Source: Chloroflexota bacterium
Lineage (GTDB): Bacteria > Chloroflexota > UBA11872 > VXNJ01
Assembly (NCBI GenBank): GCA_026708165.1
Contig: JAPOVO010000387.1
Coordinates: 1-5,655 of the forward strand
DNA: 5,655 nucleotides
Direction: 5' to 3'
Shown here one piece after another: positions 5,135-5,655 of this stretch. Both the position numbers and the translations under genes were made by a program. The notes under the pieces were generated by a model, which made no database searches, was not told where the DNA came from, and worked only from the letters and a program-made list of their open reading frames with translations. Within the stretch, counting starts at the first letter, position 1, and every line of letters begins with the position of its first letter.

Positions 5135-5640
5135 TAGTCGTACCTCGAAAACTCCTTGATTACTTCCTCCGCCGTTTGCTCCGGCTCCGACGCGAACATC
5201 CCCTTAAGCCCGGCTCCCGCCGGTATCCAGTTGCGCAGCCGCGGATCGGGCGCGCGGCCCGCCTCGCGGTCGACGCGCTCCCATCCGTCGGGCATCGCCA
5301 CCCGCAGGTACAGCCCGCCTCGGGATCGCCCCCTCTCGCTCGACGGCAGAGGGCCGGAGCCTGCCCTGAGCTTGCCGAAGGCGTCAGGGTGTTCTCCAAG
5401 CCGCCTCCGCCGCGACTCCCTCTCCCTTGACGGGAGAGGGTTGGGGTGAGGGTGAATTGAAGCCGCGTTCCAGCACGCCGGGCACATGTAAAGCCCCTCC
5501 ACCGGCCACGCCAGCGAATAGTCGCGGGCGCAGCCCGGGCACTGCACCACCCACCTGTCCTCGTGCAGGAACACCGTGCGTATCGGCGGCGCGCCGCTTA
5601 TCTCGGCCGGGTCGCCCGGATCGGGCAGCGGCACGGCCAT
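5134..5640 (-). CDS. Zinc-ribbon phage protein split by an in-frame repeat cassette
   Basis: This 168-residue protein carries a zinc-ribbon: C34-x2-C37 and C53-x2-C56 (VVQCPGCARD ... YMCPACWNA). The N-terminus (1-30) is Pro-rich. The C-terminal part (about 110-168) resumes as LYLRVAMPDGW and ends in an acidic helix (EQTAEEVIKEF). Between them, residues about 62-109 are the translation of three palindromic repeat copies rather than protein-like sequence. Without this 144-base cassette the product would be about 120 residues. The stop overlaps the structural gene start as TAATG, so the frame through the cassette is kept. The ATG at 5640 is used here, but the frame stays open for the last 15 bases of the window, so an upstream start cannot be excluded. 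A structural or adaptor role is inferred from neighbours; the family is not recognised. Confidence 0.7.
   Translation of the reverse strand: MAVPLPDPGDPAEISGAPPIRTVFLHEDRWVVQCPGCARDYSLAWPVEGLYMCPACWNAASIHPHPNPLPSRERESRRRRLGEHPDAFGKLRAGSGPLPSSERGRSRGGLYLRVAMPDGWERVDREAGRAPDPRLRNWIPAGAGLKGMFASEPEQTAEEVIKEFSRYD
5331..5357. repeat. Degenerate copy of the CCCTCTCCC palindromic repeat
   Basis: CCCTCT (5331-5336) and AGAGGG (5348-5353) still pair, and the spacer GACGG matches the copy at 5416. On the minus strand it reads GPLPSSERGR, in register with NPLPSRERE of the better copy. The TTGGGGTGAGGG tail is missing; the second repeat family begins where it should be. Confidence 0.6.
5359..5391. repeat. 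Second palindromic repeat family (CTGAGCTTGCCGAAGG type)
   Basis: CCCTGA (5364-5369) and TCAGGG (5384-5389) form a perfect six-base inverted repeat around GCTTGCCGAAGGCG. Elements with the core CTGAGCTTGTCGAAGG are dispersed in many copies in several GC-rich bacterial phyla, including Chloroflexota. Here the element lies between two copies of the other family, inside the zinc-ribbon gene, and is read as FGKLRAGSG. Confidence 0.7.
5416..5452. repeat. Interspersed palindromic (REP-like) repeat
   Basis: CCCTCTCCC (5418-5426) and GGGAGAGGG (5432-5440) form a perfect nine-base inverted repeat around a five-base loop, followed by TTGGGGTGAGGG. It is nearly identical to the copy at 2857-2894 outside the loop, in the same orientation and, relative to its host gene, the same reading frame (PHPNPLP). 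It lies right after the zinc-ribbon cysteines of the host gene. Confidence 0.85.
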
Positions 5641-5655
5641 GCCCCGCGCCGCCGC

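Noticed and set aside
2785..5452. CRISPR array suggested by repeated palindromes
   Set aside because: The repeats are two far-apart clusters with irregular spacing and no uniform spacers; they are REP-like elements.

Overview
This is a GC-rich bacterial window (about 70% in most genes) carrying the late end of a phage or prophage-type gene cluster beside two genes that look cellular. The ferredoxin type, the base composition and two interspersed palindromic repeat families would fit a high-GC environmental bacterium such as a member of the Chloroflexota. That placement is inference; no marker gene here settles it.

Layout. Positions 1-357 hold no convincing gene, but they contain a C-rich stretch and an AT-cored hairpin (299-342) just past the ferredoxin stop. 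A 7Fe-type ferredoxin lies on the minus strand (358-618). It is divergent from a small single-span membrane protein on the plus strand (913-1185), with about 290 bp of unassigned sequence between them.

From 5640 down to 1267, everything on the minus strand is one tightly packed operon whose successive reading frames overlap by 1 or 4 bases. In transcription order it encodes: a zinc-ribbon protein (5640-5134); a tail-fibre or receptor-binding-like structural protein (5134-4136); a 62-residue holin-like membrane protein (4136-3948); a fused M23 peptidase plus GH23-type lytic transglycosylase (3951-2926); a two-span membrane protein (2929-2573); a further membrane protein (2573-2160) with a second, RBS-equipped membrane ORF nested in another frame (2422-2258); and a clan GH-A-like glycosidase with two candidate catalytic glutamates (2160-1267). 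Read together this is a tail-tip plus lysis module: a structural protein, a dual wall-degrading enzyme with no signal peptide, several small membrane proteins that could release it or help disrupt the envelope, and a TIM-barrel glycosidase.

The most unusual features are interspersed palindromic repeats lying inside two of these phage-type genes. Four copies of one family (three near 37 bp, one shorter), plus one copy of another palindromic family, all leave the host reading frame open, and all four copies of the first family are read in the same orientation and frame. The dual-coding stretch at 2258-2422 and the lower-GC centre of the tail-fibre gene also stand out.
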